From NCBI RefSeq assembly GCF_000346465.2, contig NC_034013.1, positions 616,211 through 680,210 on the forward strand: a stretch of DNA of 64,000 bases, read 5' to 3'. Position numbers and translations under genes: made by a program. The DNA comes from Prunus persica. Lineage: Eukaryota > Streptophyta > Magnoliopsida > Rosales > Rosaceae. This document shows, piece by piece, positions 22,600-34,484 of this stretch; the stretch's first letter is position 1; every line of letters begins with the position of its first letter. The notes beneath the pieces are model-generated. The model saw only the letters and a program-made list of their open reading frames with translations. It did not search any database and had not been told where the DNA came from.

Positions 22600-23697
22600 G
22601 GCTACCTCCTCACCTTCTTTCCTTCCCTCTTCCATGGCAAGAGCTGGTGGGAGAAAGAAATCAGTAAGGGCGCTGGTTTGAAGGGTGCTTCTGCTCTGCG
22701 CATGCTACATTAGTTCTTTGCGTGTTCTACCTATGTTTGTTTTTGCCCATGTGCTGGAGCCTCCCAGCAGCTTACATACATGGATATTTTGGCTTTCATC
22801 GTGGCTCTTGTTTCCAGCTAAGTGCTGGAGATTATAGATATTTTCTTTGGTTGCTTGGGCTTTCCTAAGGTGATAGGTTAACCTATGTAAGGAAATGGGC
22901 TAATTTCCTAAAGTGATATCCTATTTTATTGAGATGATTGGCTAATTTTTCCTAAAGTATTGGGCTTTTTTCTCTAGAGTATTTGGTTTTTTTTCTCTCT
23001 TTTATGCTTACCCACATATGTGGGCTCAAGAAATGAGCTTGAGTTTTGGGGCTCCCAAGCAGCCCAAAACTTTCATTTCTCGGCTCATCAATGGGCCTCA
23101 TGAAAGCTCGTTACCATTCATACCACAACTCACTCAGCAAGCCCCGAGCATTTGCATGGCTCGAGCCCACTTAAGCTTGTAGCGTGGCTATGTGCAAAAT
23201 AAGGTTTTTCTGCTTTGCATTGCATGTCGATCGGCGTGCTCGAATTTTATCGCTTTGAAAAGGGATATGATACTTGACGGAATAATTAGCATGGGCTTGT
23301 AGAGCCAGTGCCTTTTATGGGCTCATTTTAATTCTTAGCATGATAGATTCAATATTTATTTGGCATGGCATGTGGTCATAGCTCGTGCAAGCGTGCATGA
23401 CGAATTTCGCATGCTCCGAACTAGGTCTTTTCTTAATAAGGTGTCTCACTGGGCGGAGAATTTATTTGGGCCCAACCCTGGATTTTTTGGGCCTCAACAA
23501 GAGCAATGATCCCTAAATTTATGCCTTATTTACATTTTGGTCCTCCAACTCGAATATTGGCTATGCTAGTCTGGTTCACTTCCTCTTATGTAGTGTCATC
23601 ACCACCAGCGAAGAACAAAGTGAAGGTTCCAATTCCCAATGCGCTAGGCCTTCTCCCCCATTGTCAACCTTTATACATAAATTCCTACATTTCTTCT

Positions 23698-24777
23698 TGT
23701 TAGACCTCATCCCTGATTTATAGCTAATTAATGTATATACCGTTTATATCTCTCCAGTCAACTATATTAATTGTCAATCCCTATAGACTAGGAATTCCTT
23801 TAGGCTTAAATGTTAAAATGGTCCTTGTGTTTTATCTCATAGGCCAATTTAGTCCCCGTGTTATCAATTTGGCCAATTTGGTCCTTGTGTTTGTATATGT
23901 TAGTCAATGTGGTCCATTCCTTTAAAAATATAAAATTAATTTTTTAAAAAATGTAATTGATGATAAAATTTTTAATTCAAATTGAAAATGGAATATATTC
24001 CTTTTAAATTTCACCTTCCCCAATTCGCGCACACACCTCAACCACCTCCCAAACCCAGCCACCATCACCACCACCACTCCAACCCCAAAACCATAGCCAC
24101 CCTCACCACCATTCCAACCCCACCTAAACTACAACAACTCTCTCTCTCTCTCTCTCTCTCTCTGACAAATCATGAAGATCATCATAGCCAGTCACCGTAA
24201 GCTTGACGGCTCTACCGCCAATTGATCATCCTGGCTGTAGCAAAAGTCGATGACATCCAGACCCATGGATCGGAGAGGAGAGAGAGATGAAGGGTAGAGT
24301 ATGAGAAAATCTTAAACAGAAGATAGAAGAAAATTTGCAGCAAGAAAAGAGTAAGCATCAATTCTACTAAGAACCCTTCTTTTTTTTTTTCCTACGAGAA
24401 TCGAGACCATTGGAGGTTGAGGTTGTGTGAGTTTTAATCATTTTAGCATTATTATTATTTGAGTTTAAATCTTTACAATTAATTACAAAATTTTAAATTA
24501 ATTTTAAATGTTCTTTTTTAAGGTTTTAACATAATTTTGACTAAAAGGATCAAATTTGTTAACAGATACAAACACAGGTACTAAATTGGCCAAATTAATA
24601 ACACAAGGACTAAATTGGCCGATAAGATAAAACACAGGGACCATTTCAACATTTAAGCCATTCCTTTATATATATATATATATATATATATATTTCCTAT
24701 TGTAACGTTAGCTTGGCTGTATATATACTTTCCTCCAACAGTGAGAAGAATAACAATTCATATTTCACAAACTTACA
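23698..24777 (+). repeat. 5' LTR of the outer copia, split by a MITE
   Basis: Excluding the 857-base MITE and its duplicated nine bases, the LTR is about 214 bases. Bases 23732-23802 and 24686-24777 match the 3' LTR at 51397-51558 (GTTTATATCTCTCCAGTC, TAACGTTAGCTTGGCTGTAT, AACAGTGAGAAGAATAACAA). A TA microsatellite has expanded at 24668-24693. The primer-binding site follows at once. Confidence 0.88.
23803..24659. mobile_element. Mutator-type MITE in the 5' LTR
   Basis: The left end GGCTTAAATGTTAAAATGG is repeated in inverse at the right end (GGCTTAAATGTTGAAATGG in reverse complement). The inverted repeats continue for about 100 bases at roughly 85% identity (TGTGTTTTATCT, GGCCAATTTAGTCC). 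A perfect 9-bp duplication ATTCCTTTA flanks it (23794-23802 and 24660-24668). A 9-bp duplication plus long terminal inverted repeats is the Mutator (MULE) pattern. The interior is non-coding: a CCACCACCA-rich segment (about 24060-24120) and a CT repeat (about 24142-24163). Confidence 0.88.
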
Positions 24778-24920
24778 TGGTATCAACGCAAATTATTTCC
24801 TAGGGTTTTAGGTTGCTATGTTCTCTATTTTGCAGGTACAGCACCATTCTTTTCTCTTCTTCTTAAGCCTGTCGCACAACACTTAAATGACCTCGCTCCA
24901 CAATCACAACGCCCCCTTCC

Positions 24921-25386
24921 CAGTCCCGGTCTTGCCCAGGGGCAGTCAGTGCGACTACCCTGGGCCCATTATTCAAGGGGGCCCCAAATTTTTTATTATT
25001 ATAATAAGTGTTATATTATATGATTATAAATTGATTTAATATTTTTCCATAATTTTTAGGAATAGGATATTGAGATGAATCTGAAATTTTGGAACAAAGG
25101 ATCCATGACGAGAGTTTTAAAAGAAATTCTTTGATATTTGCTTGACTTGCATTCTTGAAATTCTTTGACTCACTGGTATAGTATCCATAGTTGGACATTT
25201 GTTTTCATTATTTAGTAATACGGAAGACATTGCTCAAAGTCTAAAAATATTTTCGAATAAATACTTTCTCAAAAAACCCAATGCTTAGTTGATAAAACAA
25301 GAAGTATACTAGTATTAGTGATTAATGTGTGTAGGGCACACTTTAGATTTTCGCTCTGGGCTTTTGAAAACTCAGGACTGGCCCTG
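24921..25386. mobile_element. hAT-type MITE in the outer copia leader
   Basis: Begins CAGTCCCGGTCTTG and ends with CAGGACTGGCCCTG, whose reverse complement CAGGGCCAGTCCTG is an imperfect inverted repeat of the start. An 8-bp duplication CCCCTTCC flanks it exactly (24913-24920 and 25387-25394), the hAT pattern. It is 466 bases, AT-rich and non-coding, and sits between the primer-binding site and the gag start of the outer copia. Confidence 0.82.
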
Positions 25387-25406
25387 CCCCTTCCTCTGTC
25401 TCTAAG

Positions 25407-25590
25407 ATGAGTTCTTCCGCTATTGCCTCCTCAACTGTTGCTGCCATGGCCACGTATTCTCTCCCCAACATCACACACCTTGTGACAATGAAGCTTAATG
25501 TCGATAACTATCTCTTGGGGTATCATCAGGTTGAAACCTTCTTTATTCCTTATTGGACAAGATTTATTCAAATATATTGATGACACTTAT
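25407..25590 (+). pseudogene. outer copia gag, first piece
   Basis: The frame opens MSSSAIASSTVAAMATYSLP and continues through ITHLVTMKLNVDNYLLGYHQ, the conserved start of copia gag polyproteins (the L..-N-Y--W block). It is cut at 25590 by the inner copia and resumes at 44467 with LCPATSSSNY. Frame changes before the cut (GLDKIYSNI-type text read across frames) show decay. Confidence 0.8.
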
Positions 25591-25757
25591 TGTCAAGGAG
25601 CTGTACATTCCTAATTAGTCTAAGTCAACTATTTGATTATGCAAGATTATAGGAACATAATTACTTTCCTAGAATAGTTTCCTAGGCTCTGTATACATAA
25701 CCTTCCTATTGTTATATATCAATATGAATGAAATATTATTTTTTACCCAATCTGATA
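25591..25757 (+). repeat. 5' LTR of the inner copia
   Basis: 167 bases, about 98% identical to the 3' LTR. It includes TATATATCAATATGAATGAA near its 3' end. The termini are TG...TA rather than the usual TG...CA; the TSD and the primer-binding site fix this boundary. Confidence 0.92.
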
Positions 25758-26187
25758 TGGTATCAGAGCTGTCGATTATGACTGTCTCTTGACCTAACCC
25801 TAGCAATCGCTTTTGCAACAGCAGCCGTCAACAAACCCAGCACTAGAAAATCACTCAACCGTTCCCTTGCCTTCTTTTTCCCAAAACCTCTATTTCTTAT
25901 TGCAAACCAGCCTATATTCCATCTATATTCCATCAGTTTGTCTTATTGTTCACCTTCATCAAATTAGTTTGTCAAACCAGTCTGTATTTCATCTCACAAC
26001 CCAGTACCAGTTTGTCAAACTAGTTGTCACATCATTCAACAAATATTCAAATCTCACAAACCAACTCAAATCACCGTTTCCCTTCAACCTAATATTTTTT
26101 TTTTGTCCTTTTCTCTTCAGTTACCCAGAGTAACGTTTACAGATTTCTTTTTGCCTCTTTTTTCTCTCATCACTTGTAAGCAATATC

Positions 26188-28195
26188 ATGGCCAACGATG
26201 ATAGGTCAGCAAACACCAATCAATCCTTAGTGTCAGGAGGCTCCAAAACTACCACACAAATCGTCACTTTGGAGAGTGACACCTCCAACTTCTCCGCAGG
26301 AATCAAACTAGATGAGAATAATTATTCTCTATGGCATCAAATCATAGAGATGAAGATAGCTGGGCGAGAAAAACATGGCCACTTGACCGGTGATATTGCC
26401 CAACCTGCAGACACAGATCCCACATTTAATAAATGGCGTGCATCGGATTGCCAAGTCAAGAGTTGGTTGTTCGATGCCATGCAACCTAATCAGATTAAAC
26501 GATTTATTTGTTATGACACAGCAAAGCAAGTCTGGGCTGCAATCAAGCAAACCTATTTAGATGGTGCTGATGAACCCAAGATTTATGACCTTCACAGACG
26601 GTCATTCATAATGAAGCAAGCTGGCGCATCAGTTGCTAAATATTACAGTGAGCTCACTGAGATTTTTCAAGAGCTTGATCAATTAAGTCCAAGCACCATG
26701 GAGCATCCGAAAGACATTGAGACTAGACGCAAAGAGGTTGATTGTCTCTGAGTTTATATATTTCTTGCAGGGTTGGACAATAATTTCGATCAAATCCGAG
26801 GAGAGATTTTGCAGATGGAGCCAAAACTCGAACTGGAGGCCGAATATGCACATATTAAAAGAGAGAGTAATCGACAGGGAACCATGTCTGAAGCTGGTGT
26901 AACCTCCGAAGCCACGGCCTTGGCTACTGCGAGGGCCAAACAATCTCGGCCGAACAATTATAGTGTCGACCCTACTCGTAACCGGCCTCCAATGAAGTGT
27001 ACCAAATGTGGTTTAGATAACCACACAATTAAGGGCTGTTATGAGATCATTGGTTATCCAGAAGGATGGGTCCATAAAGGGCAAAAAAAAGATTCAACCA
27101 GAGCCTCATTTGCATCCGCTCAATCATCCGAGGAGACTGCATCAGAACTTCCATCAGGTACATCTGGCTCCAAGGCCTTGGCCACCTCAGGTACCTCTTG
27201 CACATCTTCACTTACTTGTAATAGATCATGGATTATTGACACTGGCGCTACTGATCACATGACATCTAGTTTTACTGGGTTGCACTCTACCAAACCATCA
27301 AGCCAAACACATATTACCAGTGCCAATGGAAGCACCTCCCAAGTTATGGGAGAAGGGTCTTTATCTCTTACATCTTCATTAAGTCTTGATCATGTCTTAG
27401 TTGTCCCTTCACTCGACTATGACTTGTTATCTATTCCTCAAATCATTGATTCCCTTAATTGTACCGTCTGTTTTTGGCCATTGTATTGTCTATTTCAGGA
27501 TCTTCTCGCCAGGACCGTGATTGGATGTGGTACTAGGAGAGGAAAGTTGTATTATCTGGACTTGACAGAAGACAGCAGTACGAGATTGACTCAGACACAT
27601 CATGTGAGAGGAGATGAGTCTATCAGGATGAAGAAAATTTGGCTATGGTATTGACGATTAGGGCATGCTTCTTTTGGTTATCTGAAACTTTTATTTCCAT
27701 ATTTGTTTTCCTAGTTTGCTGAATCAGACTTTCATTGTGAAACTTGCATTTTGGCCAAAAGCCATCGTATTTCTTACCCATTAAGATTGAATAAAAGTTC
27801 TTTGCCTTTCATGATTGTCCATTTTGATGTTTGGGGACCATCACGAGTTCCACTATTAGCGGTTTTAAGTGGTTTATGACATTTATTGATGATTGCACTC
27901 GGATGACCTGGGTTTTTCCCTTAAAGCAGAAAAGTGAAGTCACTGCCAAATTCAAGTTATTTTATCAATATGTTGCTACTCAGTTTGACAAGAAAATCAC
28001 TACACTTCGGTCTGACAATGGAGGAGAGTACGTCAACCATGACCTACATAATTTTTTAAGTCAACATGGAATTGTTCATCAAACCACATGTGCCTATACA
28101 CCACAACAGAATGGCGTCGCAGAGCATAAAAATCGTCATCTCTTGGAGGTTGTTCGTGCCTCTTTATTTGAGGCTCGTATACCTCATCATTTTTG
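26188..28195 (+). pseudogene. inner copia gag-protease-integrase, 5' half
   Basis: Starting at ATG 26188 the frame encodes a copia gag (UBN2-type: NYSLWHQIIEMKIAGREK, KQVWAAIKQTYLDGADEPKI), a CCHC knuckle (CTKCGLDNHTIKGC), and the protease site (SWIIDTGATDHMT, the catalytic DTG written as DTGA). It continues into the integrase zinc region (LGHASFGYLK, CETCILAKSH) and the rve core (TFIDDCTRMTWVFPLK, LRSDNGGEYVN, TPQQNGVAEHKN). In-frame stops replace a Gln/Arg-type codon at 26749, 27652 and about 27709, and one frameshift lies near 27856. The text ends at HHFWG, where the CACTA element is inserted. Confidence 0.9.
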
Positions 28196-28370
28196 GGGCA
28201 CTGCTACAAAAAAGCAAAAAGACGACGGTAAATCACCGTCGTGTATTCGATTTTTCAATGGTCGTGGAATCCACCGTCATCTTTTCCCTCATATACCACG
28301 ACACTAAATCACCGTCGTTGTTAAAATATACAACGTCATCAACAAATACAAAACGACGTCTTTGTACTGC

Positions 28371-29242
28371 AAAAAGATCTAAAAAAGCAGTCGAGGATGA
28401 GAATAGACGACCAACACTCTAAAAACACCGTCGTTAAAAAGGAAAAATATGACACATATTAAGAGAACAAGGCCGCAAGATAGACATACAACGACGGAAA
28501 TAAAAAAACGACGCCGTTAAATATCATTTTCACGACAATAAAAAATTTGACGTCTTTAAATACATTAGAAGACGACGTTATTGATACCTACTACGTCGCA
28601 TATATAAAAACAGCCGTCGTAAAATTAATTTTCCACTTCGATTTTTCGATAAAAGATGACGTGGAAATAGTTGTCAGTGTCATTATTTACGACGTATGTA
28701 TTTATTGAGTAGACGTTGAAAAACGAAACAACGTCGGTTACAAATATATGAGAGTCGTATTACAAAATTTATACGTCATATTTTCAGAAACAAACAACGA
28801 CGATAAATATTAGACGTTGTTAAATAAAACAACGTCGGAAAACAATAAAAACAGACGTGTTTAGTCTGCTAAAGTTCTAGAAAATAGTCGAGGATGAGAA
28901 TAGACGACCAACTCAAACAAATCACCGTCGTTAAAAAGGAAAAATATGACACATGTTAAAAGAAAAAGGCCGCAAGATATACATACAACGACGACAACTA
29001 AAATTTTACGCCGTTAAATATAATTTACACGACAAGAAAAAATATGACGTCTTTAAATACATGAGAAGACGACGTTATTGAAATATACTACGTCTCTTAT
29101 TTACAAACAACCGTCGTGAAATAAATTTTCCACTTCGATTTTTCTAAAAAAGATGACGTGGAAATAGTTGTCAGTGTCATTATTTACGACGTATGTATTT
29201 ATACAGTTGACGTTGAAATGCGAAACAACGTCGGTGGCATTT
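28371..29242. repeat. direct duplication in the CACTA left subterminal region
   Basis: A stretch of about 370 bases starting near GTCGAGGATGAGAATAGACG (28390) recurs at 28887 with a 497-base period. The copies share AAAGGAAAAATATGACACAT, GACGTCTTTAAATACAT and GATGACGTGGAAATAGTTGT, each with scattered differences. It is non-coding and packed with ACGACGG/CCGTCGT motifs, so it duplicates probable transposase-binding sites. Confidence 0.85.
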
Positions 29243-29814
29243 ATATAGTCGACGTTGTATTTATATCTATCATCATTACTCACGACGCACTTAATAATAT
29301 AGACGACGTTGAACTTCTAAACAACGTCGGTTCCAAATAAATGAGAGCCGTATTACAGAACATATAGACGGCGTTGATTATGATGAGAGCCGTATTACAA
29401 ATAACGTCGTTTAATTGTTATTAGACGGCGGTTATAATGAATTTCCGTCGGAATTCATTTCGTTCCTCTTCGTTTATAAAAGAACTTGCGATGTGGAAAA
29501 TGTATGATGACGTCGTATTTTTTAACGTTCAGATTATATATCTCGTTTTTTAGACGTCGGTATTATGGGATTGGAGTCGTGTTATTTTGAATTACATGGC
29601 GGTTCTTTATCCTTCACCGACGTGATATCCTGAATAATTGCTTCACAATAGCGTCGTGGTTCTTCATTGTTACGTTGCTTTAAGACGTCGGTAAATATGC
29701 TGAATAACTGGTTCACAATAACGTCGTGTTTTATTTGAACGTAGAAAGTGAAGAAATCACATTACAATATATTACAAAATTAATGTCATACACTGCCAAT
29801 TACATAAGCATCAT

Positions 29815-32800
29815 TCACTGCCATATATCTTCACACCCATCTCGAATATTTTGACCGCCTAACTCACCCACCAGTTCATCAAATGTGTCAACATTTGGCA
29901 TCCCTCTAGTAAATGGCTCACACTCAATTATCACATCACCTAAGACTTCATCACCAATAACATCATTATATTCTCTATTAGGCATTGATAACACTACCGA
30001 CCAACCACGATGCATCGGGTCGTCAACAAAAAATATTTGTTTGACTTGAGAAGCCAAAACAAATTGGTCATTCCTATGTCCAATTTTACTCAAATCTACA
30101 AGGGTAAATCCAAGTTCGTCGACTACAAGACCAGAACTATCTATCCAATCACACCTAAAGACTGGGATTGTAAACTTTTGGTAGTCAAGGTCCCAAATTT
30201 CTTGAATGACACCATAGAAACCCATATTTGAGAGAATTGGGTTTTTATCCTTGGCACTAGCAACTTGCATGGTATGTGCAAGTAAATAAACTCCACTATT
30301 TTGAGTTGTCCGCACATCATCTTGTGCCTTGATATTGAATTTAATACCTTTAATAAGATAGCTCCTATATAATGGCACTGACATGTTTGGACCAGCTGCT
30401 AGCCACCTTAAATTTTCTGATACGCCATGATTGTCTTCCTCAAGTTCACTTTGAACCTGCAAATTAATCATATCTTAATTCAATCTAACATATAAATAAG
30501 AAGAAAATTAAAAGAGAAATATGTTATTCAACAATATATACCTTGAAGCGTAGCCATTGAATGAAAGTGCTATTGTGCTTATCCTGCAGCCACTTTGTTC
30601 TCTTTCTAAATTTTGGATAAGCAGTCTTGATGTGAATCATATGTTGCCTACATGACACGAAAAATTCAAGCATTACGGTCCTAAATATAGAAGATAAACA
30701 TAAGAAATAATTTAAAATGGAAACTTAAAGAATAAAGCTCATACGTACTCGATATAAGGTAGGACTTCCTCCGTATTCTCCAAGACATATAGATGTGCTT
30801 GATTCAACAGGTCCTGATCAACTACGCTCACTGTGCAACCTGATAATGGCTTTGAAAGTCCCATCTTTTGGCTTGAAGGCACTCCAACTGTACTAACATC
30901 AGATAAATGCTGAGTACAACACTCTACCGCTTCTTCAGCTATATACCGCTCAGCAATGCAACCTTCGGGACGAGTACGATTCTGAACATACCCCTTCAGA
31001 ACTTTCATATATCTTTCAAACGGATACATCCACCTAAAATATACTGGCCCACATAGACGAACTTCTCTGACAAGATGTACTACTAGATGAACCATGATAT
31101 CAAAGAATGAAGGGGGAAAGTACTTCTCAAGCAAACACAGAGTAACTACTACATCTTCTTCCAACTTATCTAGCTTGGAAACATCAACAGTCTTTGCACA
31201 TATAGCATTGAAGAAGAAGCACAAACGAGTTATTGCATACCTTGCAGGCTTCTCCAAAACAGAACGAATTGCCACAGGGAGCAATTGTTGCATTAAGGTA
31301 TGACAATCATGTGATTTAAGGCCAAGAAGTCTTGAATCTTGTAAAGATACAAGATTTTTAATATTTGAAGAATAACCTTCAGGGACCTTCATACCATAGA
31401 AAGAATTGCAAACCTCTCTCTTCTCTGCTCTTGACAAATTCCAAGGCCCAGGAGGCAAACGAGTACGTCTTTCTCCATACTCGGGTTGCAAATCAGTTTT
31501 GACCCCCATGTTCAATAAATCTAATCGAGCAGCAATCCCATCTTTATTTTTTCTAGGGATCTCCAGCAATGTACCAATGATACTATCGCAAACATTCTTC
31601 TCAATGTGCATAACATCTAGGGCATGCCTCACAGGAAGGTATTTCCAATACTCGAGATCAAAGAATATTGATTTCTTCTTCCAACAAACTCTGTCACCAT
31701 TTTCAACCATATGCAGCACTTCTTCTCCGGTTAATGGCTCGGGAGGTATGCCATATTCAGGTTTCCCATTAAAAGCTGCACGTTGCCTCCTATATGGATG
31801 ATTGATTGGTAACCATTTTCTATGCCCAATGTAACAAATTTTGTGGCCATTTTTCAACCTGTGACTAGGTGTATCATCGCCGCATATTGGACAAGCTTTA
31901 TATCCTTTAACAACACAACCAGATAAGTTTCCATAGGCGGGGAAATCATTAATTGTCCACATTAATGCAGCTCTGAGTGTAAAGTATTCTCCATTATGTG
32001 CATCATACACTCCTCTAATCCCAACCCACAAGGATTTTAAATCATCAATCAAAGGCTCCAAGTAGACGTCTATATCATTTCCGGGTTGTTTAGGACCGGA
32101 AATCAATAAGGTTAACATCATGAACTTTCGTTTCATGCACAGCCATGGAGGGAGATTATATGTAACTAAGATAACCGGCCAACAACTATATCTGCTACTT
32201 AGAGAACTGTGGGGATTGAATCCATCAGATGAAAGAGCCAATCTCAAGTTTCTCGGCTCATTACCAAACTCAGGCCATTTATCATCAAGAAGTTTCCAAG
32301 ACGGGGAATCCGCCGGATGAGACATCTGACCGTCAATTGATTTTCTAGCAACATGCCACCAAGTCAAACTCTTAGCTGTCTCATGTGATTGAAACATCCT
32401 TTTAAACCTTGGAATTGGGGGAAAATACCACACCACCTTCGCTGGCACACCCTCTTTCAAGATTGAATCTTTGCCTTCCTTCCACCTTGAGATACCACAA
32501 GTAGGACAATTAGTTGAATCCTCATACTCCTTCCTATACAAGATGCAATCATTGGGGCATGCGTGCATTTTCTCATAACTCAGCCCCAATGCACACAAAG
32601 TCTTTTTAGCCTCATACATGGAGGTTGGTATTGTATTTCCTTCTGGAAGCAAATCGCCTTGAAGTATCAATAATTCTGTAAAACAGACATCACTCATCCC
32701 ATGTTTTGCCTTCAAATTATACAACTTCACTAATGCCGATAACTTCGTGTACTTTCTACAACCAGGGTACACTGGTTGATCTCCATCCCCAATCACATTG

Positions 32801-33162
32801 GCAAACTCATACGGATCCGAACCAAAATCACCAAAATCATTATCATCCATATCAATTTCTTCAGACACAAAACTGTACCTACTATGGCCATCATCTTCTT
32901 CAACATTTCTGCTAGCATTAGTAGTTGCTTCCCAAGGTTCTCCGTGAAATGTCCAATTCTTATAGCTTTGGTCAATTCCATTAAAGTATAAGTGATCCCT
33001 TATAATTCCAACCCCAAACAACTTCAAATTAACACATTTAACACATGGACAACGGATATGTGTTGTAGTTAGAAGATTTTCTACAGCAAAGTTCAAAAAT
33101 GCTTCCACCCCAAATTCATATGCCTTCGATCTTCTATCCGAGTGCATCCATGACTTATCCAT
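29815..33162 (-). CDS. CACTA transposase (TNP2/Transposase_21 type)
   Basis: Three exons, 33162-30749, 30647-30542 and 30456-29815, join in frame (E|Q and phase 0) to 1053 residues with no internal stop. An N-terminal transposase-associated domain (MDKSWMHSDRRS, HIRCPCVKCVN, GEPWE; about 1-78) precedes the TNP2 core (about 180-500: LSSDGFNPHSSLSSRYSCWP, GPKQPGNDIDVYLEPLIDDL, CPICGDDTPSHRL). A DUF4218 block follows (about 640-760: CFFFNAICAKT, VHLVREVRLCGPVYFRWMYP) and then a DUF4216 C terminus (GVYLLAHTMQVASAKDKNPI, VFRCDWID). It would cut at the CACTA ends. The ATG at 33162 is the first in frame. Apparently intact, so the element may be, or recently was, autonomous for cleavage. Confidence 0.9.
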
Positions 33163-34484
33163 CTCCGACACTATAACCTATTATCTATAATAAAGTGAAA
33201 ATACAGGCAATGACCATCACTATAGCAGATTATACAATGATCTAATCGCAAGTAATACACAACAGAGACGACGGGTTTTAAACAAAAACAGACGTATTTG
33301 GCATATATAGACGACGGATTTTCAACAGACGTCGTCTATTATAAGTAATACAAACGACGGTTTATGAAAAAACCGTCGTGTATAAGTAATACAACGACGG
33401 TAGTTTAAAAAAACCGTCGTGTAATCGACGTCGTATGCCTTAAAATTCGTCGTGTCTCAGTTTATTTTCAAGAACACAAAACCCATTAAGAACACAACAT
33501 ATATATGAAACCAAGCAAGAAACCAACATATACATGAAACCAAGCATGAAAACAATAAATCCATTCCCAATTCAACATAACATAGGGTGATTAAAAGATA
33601 CGACAAAATTAAATCCATTCCCAATTCACATAACAGATAATGTAATCCATGAACCCATTAAACAGAAAATCCATGAACCCATATCTATAAGCATTGTGCA
33701 CTTTACACCTTCTCAGAGCGAAATGACAAATCATTTGGAAGTTGGTGATCTGTGTCTTTTTGTGTTGATTTCCAGCAAAAGTACACCTTTATTTGATCTT
33801 GTCATGAACCCATTAAACAGAAAATCCATGAACCCATACCTATAAGCACATTATTAACAGATCGCAAAGCATACACATAAAACCCTTTAACAAAACAACC
33901 TAATATCATTCAATGAATTTACAAGGGGAAGATAAGGTTTATACTTACAGGTTGGACGAGCTCACAGATTCGACGGAGCCTGGAGAGTGTAACTTTTAAT
34001 TAGAGCAGAAGTGAGAGAGCGAAATGTTATGTCGCGCGAAATCTGAAAATTTTAGGTTTCAGGGTTCGAAGTATAAGAATAAGAGCCAAATCTAAAAAAA
34101 TTTAGGTCGCGCGAAAATTTTTAGAGTTTGCGCGTTTTAAAACGTCGAAAGAAAAACCAAGGCGAAAGTTCTACACGTACCGACGTAAATTTAATATTCC
34201 ACGACGGAAACTTCATTTTTCGGATTAAGAACGTAAGGCCGTTCATTTTGAAGCTTCATTTTTCGGATTAATTTTAAATTTATTTTGAATTTTTTATATA
34301 ACGACGACTGAAAAACCACGTCGGTGTTAAGAAATTAAAGACGTTGTAAATTATATAAACCGACTTACATATTAAAATGACGTCGTTTAAAGCGTAAACC
34401 ATGTCGTATGTTTTTCTGTACGACGTAAAATATGTATTCCACGACGCAACCACCGTCGTTAAAAATTAATACCCTAAACCCATA
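33163..34484. other. CACTA internal spacer upstream of the transposase gene
   Basis: Promoter and leader region of the minus-strand transposase. CGACGG motif clusters lie at 33260-33440 and 34140-34450. A direct repeat of ATTAAACAGAAAATCCATGA occurs at about 33657 and 33807. Between them a short frame reads NHLEVGDLCLFVLISS (see findings). A likely leader exon boundary with TTACAGG occurs at about 33944-33952. Confidence 0.45.

Larger units (their letters stand above)
20788..23499 (-). mobile_element. candidate solo LTR (2.7 kb, minus orientation)
   Basis: Read on the minus strand the block begins TGTTGAGGCCCAAAA (from 23499) and ends TTTTGGCCAACA (20788), the TG...CA form of an LTR. Near its 3' end the minus strand has a TATA box (CTATAAATAG, about 21035-21026) followed by a CT-rich transcribed-looking segment, as in long Tat/Ogre-like or LARD LTRs. 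No second copy is in the window. The flanking five bases (GGGGG and AGAGC) do not match, so the exact ends or the call may be wrong. A duplicated GATAATATCTGAATTAATGA unit (40-base period) lies at about 21109-21180. Cassandra is inserted within it. Confidence 0.4.

Noticed and set aside
28066..28422. Open frame spanning the copia/CACTA junction as a novel gene
   Set aside because: It crosses the insertion boundary at 28199 and is only read-through of integrase sequence in a wrong frame into the CACTA end.
28199..29760. CRISPR-like or satellite array because of regularly spaced CGACG motifs
   Set aside because: Motifs are short, in both orientations, imperfect and within CACTA ends; they fit transposase subterminal repeats in a plant genome.
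32120..32320. Plus-strand frames opposite the transposase
   Set aside because: Shadows of the minus-strand 1053-residue transposase gene.
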